Origin: Turritopsis dohrnii
Lineage: Eukaryota; Cnidaria; Hydrozoa; Anthoathecata; Oceaniidae
Assembly: GCA_027922465.2 (NCBI GenBank)
Contig: BQMF02000069.1
Location: 992,001 to 1,056,000 of the forward strand
Direction of reading: 5' to 3'
DNA length: 64,000 bases
Made by a program: the position numbers and the translations under genes. Shown here piece after piece: positions 60,601 through 64,000 of this stretch. Every line of letters begins with the position of its first letter. Position 1 is the stretch's first letter. Under the pieces are notes generated by a model. It worked only from the letters and a program-made list of their open reading frames with translations. It was not told the DNA's origin and made no database searches.

Positions 60601-63286
60601 ATGTGTTAGTGGCTTCGAAGATGGGCGAACTATTCGACGATGGTAAAATGAATCTTCCGCCAAAGTCAAGCATATCAGAATCTTATCATTGTGAGCTTCC
60701 ATATTTTTTATTCGGGGACGAGATTTTTCCCCTGAAACTGTGGCTGATGCGACCATACCATGGAAAGAATGCAAATGAAGAGGAGCGTATTTACAATTAC
60801 CGTCACTCGTGTGCGCGCCGCTGCATCAAAAATGCATTTGGCATCCTGTCACCACACTTGAGGATATTTCAAAAAACCAATTAGGGAGACTGTGGAACAT
60901 GTTGAAAGCTATACGTTAGCATGTTTAGCCTTGCATAATTACCTGTGCCTAACCAACAACGCTAATTATTCTGCTGGAGGATTTACAGACACTGAAGATA
61001 GCAGTGGAAATACAGTTCCAGGTGAATTGAAATCATTGCATGGCAGAAACAACGCTTTTGAAGATTTACCTCCAGTTTGTGGATCGCGTGTTGCAAAAGA
61101 CGCATTGGAAATTCGATCCGAATTAAGAAAATATTTATGTAATGAGGAAGGGAGCCTTCCCCGGCAATGGGATTATATCAGACGCACCTCCCATTATGCA
61201 GTGTAAATAAGTAATATATTTTGAAAAATCCTAAGTTATAAACCTAGGAGTATGTACAAGTCAAAGAATAAACCTATAAAAAGTTCTCACCAGTTGGTTG
61301 AATTCATCCATGGGTTAGGCATTTGGGGTGGAGAAGAAAACGTTGCTGGTATACCTTGTTGGTAGCTTTCATTCTGATGACTGAAAAAGGAACACATTAC
61401 GGCCATCTGGTGTTTCATTACAACATTGCTAATTTCGCCCTTAGCTATACATCTTTCATAAGGGGGTAGTTGTTTTAAATCGAGGGCTAGACCTTTTGCA
61501 AATAGCTCCTCGCTATCAGGCTGGATTTTTCTATCAGCGTATCTTCTTTGCTTGCTCTTTTCATAGAGCTCACTCATTTTTTTCATCAGCGAAAATTCCA
61601 TTTCCTCAATCAAATTTTCCTTGGCGGCTCCTTGCAGCTTTCTCTCTTTTGGTGGCAGATCAGACCGTTTTTTCGGTGGGCTTTGAGTCTAAATCTGAGT
61701 CATCATCATCTGCATCACCACCTACGGTTTTGGTAATGTCATCGTCACTGTCAATCAGACTATGGATTTCCTCATTTTCTCTTTCTTCTTCCTCTGGAAC
61801 TTGGCAGGTTATTTCGGCCGTCTCGAGGTTGAACGAATGCTTCGAGCTAGCTTAAAAACCGATATTGGTTATAACGTCTTTCTGCCCTCTCGTAACCCTT
61901 GGTTGAAGTGCCTGATTTTGTTTGCATCTTTTAGCTCCCTCTTCTTCCTCAAGTACTTTTTTTTCAAAGTTGCAAAATTTAAGTTAACTTATTCATTCAA
62001 AACATTTCGTTTCATTCAAAACTTCAGAAACATGCTTCGAATAGTCAGAAGCCTTTGATGTCAAAAAGTTTTGTTTCCAAGATCAAGTTAACCCATGGTT
62101 TAATTTGAGAAAAAATGTGAGTTAAAATTTTTGAGCTGGTTTTAAGGAAGTTTCCACTAGAGTTAATTTTCTAAACCACAAATTCTAGCTCAAGTTAACA
62201 CAAGTTAACTCATAGTGGAAACCAAGCTTTATGGTGAGTAAGTTATTCATATTGAAATAGAGAAAAAAACATAAAAAAACATTCAATATATTCCTTAACT
62301 TTTTCTTACCTCTCAACTGCATCCTTTTGTCCACCAAATGCTGTCACCGTACGAATTGAGCTGAAAACCTCTTCAGCTACTCCACCAGCTTCTGCGTAAG
62401 CAGTTTGTTGTTGTGACGCTAATGCTGAAATTACCTTACCAGTCACAGCTCCACTTATCATGATGGCAGGTGTAAGTGCCAAAATAACCAATGTCAACTT
62501 CCAACTATAGTAAAAACCAAGGCCAAATCCAGCAAAAAACATCGTCAGGGCTTGTATTGTCATTCCCACTTTATCACCAATACCAGCTTGAATTTTGATT
62601 AAATCACTACAACAAAATTTAGTCAGTCTCAGCAATAATACAGTCTCATAAAAAGCATTGTTTGGTTTAAAATTTTTATATATCTTTCTATTCATGTCTA
62701 ACAGTTTCTTGTTGTTTTCGGATATCAAAATAGTTAATATTTCAGAATTACTTGTTTGATAAACAACAGACTTACTGAATTCCGGTGTTTATCAATCAAT
62801 GGTTGGAAAATTCTGAATGAAAACAGTCTCAAGAATTGAAGCGAAGATTGTTCAAGCCACAAGGCCTCTAGCTTGATTTCATAGGAACTCGCACACCTGT
62901 TGAAAACAAATTAAGTCACTATACTTAGAAAGTCTTGTTGTAAGGCCATTCCCCTCGTTGACATCAAACCATCCAATGTCTTGTCTCATAATAGATTGAA
63001 AGAATTTAATGCGAATACGATGAGTTTGCCGTACAGCTGTGATGGACCAGAGACCAGCTTGTAAAAACGAACAAAGAAACATTCCAGCAGCAAGAGCAAC
63101 ATAATACAATGCAAAAACACGCATTTCAGCAGCAATGTCCAGGTTTTGTAATTTAGCATGATCAATGAACTTTTCTATGAGTTCACCAAAAATGACAAAG
63201 GATGCAGGTTCAGCTACACCATTTCCAACAGATGCGATGAACGCAATAAACATGATAAGTCCATCCAATTTATCAGCATGAGAAAA
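39605..63286 (-). CDS. ABCB1: ABCB full transporter (P-glycoprotein/MDR type), N-terminus missing
   Basis: Twenty exons on the minus strand: 62925-63286, 62310-62606, 52284-52400, 51703-51871, 51513-51623, 51295-51420, 51002-51208, 50748-50918, 47647-47860, 47402-47526, 47064-47258, 46879-46983, 41917-41994, 41566-41649, 41178-41482, 40893-41033, 40666-40822, 40108-40509, 39879-40025, 39605-39796. All phases fit and 1,234 aa are visible. The layout is TMD-NBD-TMD-NBD. NBD1 has Walker [11 protein letters not shown]-loop [16 protein letters not shown], Walker [13 protein letters not shown] and IAHRLST. NBD2 has [37 protein letters not shown] and IAHRLST. Both sites look catalytically intact. 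Family role: ATP-driven export of hydrophobic compounds at the plasma membrane. The symbol marks the subfamily; strict orthology is not shown. About 45 N-terminal residues lie in an exon not found. Confidence 0.95.
41688..41931 (-). repeat. Tandem 21-bp repeat duplicating a 5' splice site
   Basis: About eleven copies of a 21-bp unit fill most of the intron 41650-41916. The unit read on the minus strand is TTTTACGTCAGGTTTTTAATA. The twelfth, outermost unit is the end of the upstream ABCB exon itself (ATTTTACGTCAG|GTTTGT). The array is therefore a reiteration of the exon-intron border, and most units keep CAG|GTTT. Confidence 0.9.
43740..43877 (+). repeat. Left part of ~29-bp tandem array
   Basis: Four to five units of the form GAAATAAATGAAAATGAGCA plus TTCCCATCT. 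The same array, in the same orientation, continues at 46534 on the other side of the inserted element. Confidence 0.8.
43878..46533 (-). mobile_element. 2.66 kb inverted-repeat element with rve-type integrase remains
   Basis: The ends are near-perfect inverted repeats of about 43 bp beginning AAATTAGATCGTAGTCAAAA. Behind each end lies a series of subterminal repeats of the form GTCGAGGAGGCGATCG. The element interrupts a tandem array, whose units continue in the same orientation on both sides, so it is an insertion. Inside, on the minus strand, is a broken integrase. It does not match the common DDE transposase families I know by their ends (hAT, Tc1, Harbinger). Confidence 0.7.
45125..45600 (-). 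pseudogene. Broken rve-type integrase core fragment
   Basis: The segment at 45355-45600 reads [20 protein letters not shown], followed by [16 protein letters not shown] and [12 protein letters not shown]. This is the diagnostic core of an integrase-like family widespread in cnidarians and fish (consensus GxENVxVAxxM, then [20 protein letters not shown]). After a frame break, 45125-45295 continues with [21 protein letters not shown] and ends in NDYGI, the expected C-terminal part. The N-terminal region with the first catalytic Asp was not found. Frame breaks and the missing N-terminus make it non-functional. Confidence 0.75.
46534..46860 (+). repeat. Right part of ~29-bp tandem array
   Basis: About eleven diverging units of the GAAATAAATGAAAATGAGCA type. 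The units closest to the exon at 46879 have drifted towards AAATAAACAAAAATAAATATG. Together with 43740-43877 it is one array split by the integrase element. Confidence 0.8.
48460..48530 (+). repeat. 13-bp tandem repeat (TAATAACCCAGTA)
   Basis: About six near-identical units of period 13 in an ABCB intron. One unit has AGCCC in place of AACCC. No coding or splice signal involved. Confidence 0.85.
50042..50686. mobile_element. pogo-like non-autonomous element, TA target duplication
   Basis: The ends are CCGTATTTCCTCTAA and TTAGAGGAAACACGG, flanked by TA on both sides. Subterminal stretches repeat 'GGTGGxxxTTATTA'. The 645 bp hold one short open frame at 50305-50529 (74 codons, unrecognised), probably part of a degraded transposase or captured sequence. 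It lies 61 bp from the ABCB exon ending at 50748. Confidence 0.65.
52850..53900 (+). mobile_element. Internally deleted CR1/Rex-like LINE relic
   Basis: Plus-strand RT pieces: [19 protein letters not shown] and [20 protein letters not shown] (52888-53097), then [20 protein letters not shown] (53081-53287). A third piece, in another frame, has [20 protein letters not shown] and a SGVRQGS box, ending near 53525. The YADD region is deleted, and C-terminal remains ([16 protein letters not shown]) follow directly at about 53545. Several frameshifts and stops. A dead insertion. Confidence 0.8.
56274..56839. mobile_element. DNA element nested in the LINE, TSD TTA
   Basis: Perfect 12-bp inverted ends, CTGTTACTGCCG and CGGCAGTAACAG, flanked by TTA on both sides (56271-56273 and 56840-56842). 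Leaving it and one TTA out of account, the LINE frame on the left (...TPKMVT) runs directly into that on the right (DVISSLDSS), which proves a clean insertion. The 566 bp inside are AC-rich and non-coding. A TTA duplication fits PIF/Harbinger-type elements. Confidence 0.8.
58419..59531. mobile_element. GC-palindrome element, family B, copy 3, nested in the LINE
   Basis: Inverted ends CAGGCCTTGTCAGGA and TCCTGACAAGGCCTG, flanked by TA. Near each end are several palindromes of the form GGCGTGCGAxxATCGCACGCC (58444-58510 and 59399-59515). Internal GTGTTTGGGGTTCAC is shared with the copy at 7832-8703. LINE 3' UTR sequence continues on both sides. 1,113 bp with no coding frame. Confidence 0.75.
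60114..61206 (+). pseudogene. HARBI1-like transposase, frameshifted, catalytic Asp lost
   Basis: DDE-type Harbinger nuclease. The frame 60114-60884 (256 codons) holds the helix-turn-helix part, then [52 protein letters not shown] and [12 protein letters not shown] one-base shift in an A-run near 60875 moves the C-terminal part into the frame 60892-61206 ([18 protein letters not shown]). In active relatives the first motif reads GAIDGKH; here the Asp is His. Loss of that residue plus the shift make it inactive. It may be N-terminally complete, as a second ATG region lies upstream within the element. Confidence 0.88.
61287..61870 (-). pseudogene. Harbinger accessory (Myb/SANT-like) protein remnant
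   Basis: Minus-strand frame 61287-61613 ([40 protein letters not shown]) is the C-terminal part of the accessory DNA-binding protein usual in Harbinger elements. Upstream, in a shifted frame, is an acidic linker ([20 protein letters not shown], then [10 protein letters not shown]). The shift lies near an A-run at about 61668. The N-terminal Myb/SANT domain is not recognisable. It converges with the transposase frame, as is normal for the superfamily. Confidence 0.6.
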
Positions 63287-64000
63287 CTATAAATAGGAAA
63301 GTATTGAATTGAAGCCATACAACTTGGTGGGTGCTCTCTGTCTGAAACTTAGGATTATCACAAAAATAGAAAATAGAAACAACATCAGGGTTTCAATTAT
63401 TATAAAAAACTTCCCAAAAAATTTACTCATTTTTGTTTTTCCATGGAAATCCTCAGATAATCCAAAGTTTTTGTTTGTAGGCTGACAATAAATAATAATA
63501 TATGCAGAAATATAGACCGAAAATTTTTTTGTAGCAAAAAAATATTGAAACCCAAGTGATTTGAATAACTAATTTTGTATCAACAGTAAAAAATGACATA
63601 TTAACTGCTCATATTTGATATTTCCCTGCATTCATTTGCAGTGAAAATATAGAATAAGAGCACTTCAAAAAAGAAATTGAGATTGAAAACTCTTTCCCTG
63701 CAGTGTTAAAAACAAAAATGTGACCCCAGCTTTAAAGGAGAACGAACGTCAGAAAAAAAATTTTTGTAACATCTGTTGATATGACAGTAGAGCCTATTCA
63801 ATATAGAAATGATTTTTATTATATATTTCCCCGTAGGGCGAAATATATGTTAAAACCGGCATTTCCTTCTCCTCCTCCTCCTCCTTCTCCTTCTTTTCGT
63901 TCACTTTTAAAGCCGAAGTTCAGTATTGAACTCTAGCCTAGCTAAGGTAGATAAGATTAGAGGCTAGTCTTCAGTAAAGTAGTACGCCATCTTCTCAGTC
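63287..64000. other. Upstream of the visible ABCB exons
   Basis: 714 bp left of the window end. The exon at 63286 begins with an acceptor, so this is intron and possibly 5' sequence. A CTCCTC/TTCTCC pyrimidine run lies at about 63870-63897. No exon encoding the missing N-terminus was recognised on the minus strand. Confidence 0.5.

Larger units (their letters stand above)
59683..62228. mobile_element. PIF/Harbinger element with both ends, inactivated
   Basis: Inverted repeats of about 40 bp (AGCTTGGTTTCCACTAAGAG at the left, complement at the right) and a TTA duplication (59680-59682, 62229-62231) define a 2,546 bp element. It has the standard two genes of the superfamily facing each other: a transposase on plus and an acidic Myb/SANT-type accessory frame on minus. 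Both frames are broken. The preserved ends could in principle still be recognised by an active relative. Confidence 0.88.
52401..62309. other. 9.9 kb ABCB intron made largely of transposons
   Basis: The exons either side (52284-52400 and 62310-62606) fit in phase across it. From left to right: CR1-like LINE relic (52850-53900), AT-rich sequence (53900-54480), jockey-like LINE (about 54480-59640) broken by two DNA elements, and a Harbinger element (59683-62228). Confidence 0.75.

Noticed and set aside
63960..64000. First coding exon of the ABCB gene at the right edge
   Set aside because: A short ATG frame is present on the minus strand, but it stops after about eight codons and has no donor.

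Overview
This is a piece of an AT-rich, intron-rich animal nuclear genome. The best guess is a cnidarian or a similar early-branching marine invertebrate. That rests on style (short exons, long TE-filled introns, jockey/CR1-like LINEs, PIF/Harbinger, hAT-like and pogo-like elements, many palindromic MITEs) and is inference, because no marker here fixes the species. No prokaryotic, organellar or CRISPR feature is present.

Six protein-coding genes can be assembled by joining exons across canonical splice sites with phase checks. (1) Cyclin L, minus strand, from the left edge to 13294: four exons, the last two separated by an 11.4 kb intron, with the 3' half off the left end. (2) NOP2/NSUN1 rRNA cytosine-5 methyltransferase, plus strand, 19041-26468: 18 exons, including what looks like the classic AT-AC (U12-type) intron of this gene. 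(3) PCID2, the TREX-2 mRNA-export subunit, plus, 27117-28719, three exons, 399 aa. (4) A WD40-propeller protein with an N-terminal basic helix resembling the PYM/eIF2A C-terminal motif and a C-terminal CaaX-like box, plus, 29637-34601. (5) A small secreted single-VWC-like protein with a Thr-rich tail, minus, 35639-36571. (6) A full transporter of the ABCB/P-glycoprotein type, minus, 39605 to 63286, with 20 exons visible and only the extreme N-terminus missing on the right.

Layout: 1-13294 cyclin L with its TE-rich intron; 13295-19040 intergenic with nested DNA elements and one unrecognised ORF; 19041-34601 a same-strand run NOP2, PCID2, WD40; 34602-35638 intergenic; 35639-63286 two minus-strand genes. 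The long introns of the ABCB gene carry a 2.66 kb inverted-repeat element with a broken rve-type integrase, a pogo-like MITE, a CR1-like LINE relic, a jockey-like LINE broken by two younger DNA elements, and a complete-ended but mutated Harbinger element.

Four of the genes belong to RNA metabolism or are plausibly linked to it (cyclin L in splicing and transcription, NOP2 in ribosome biogenesis, PCID2 in mRNA export, the WD40 protein through its PYM-like helix). Their grouping may be chance. No operon-like arrangement is evident, and spacing between the plus-strand genes is 0.65-0.9 kb. The strongest observations for a second look are the AT-AC intron of NOP2, the tandem reduplication of a 5' splice site in the ABCB gene, the integrase-bearing inverted-repeat element, and a roughly 115 bp palindromic repeat family seeded into introns of four neighbouring genes.
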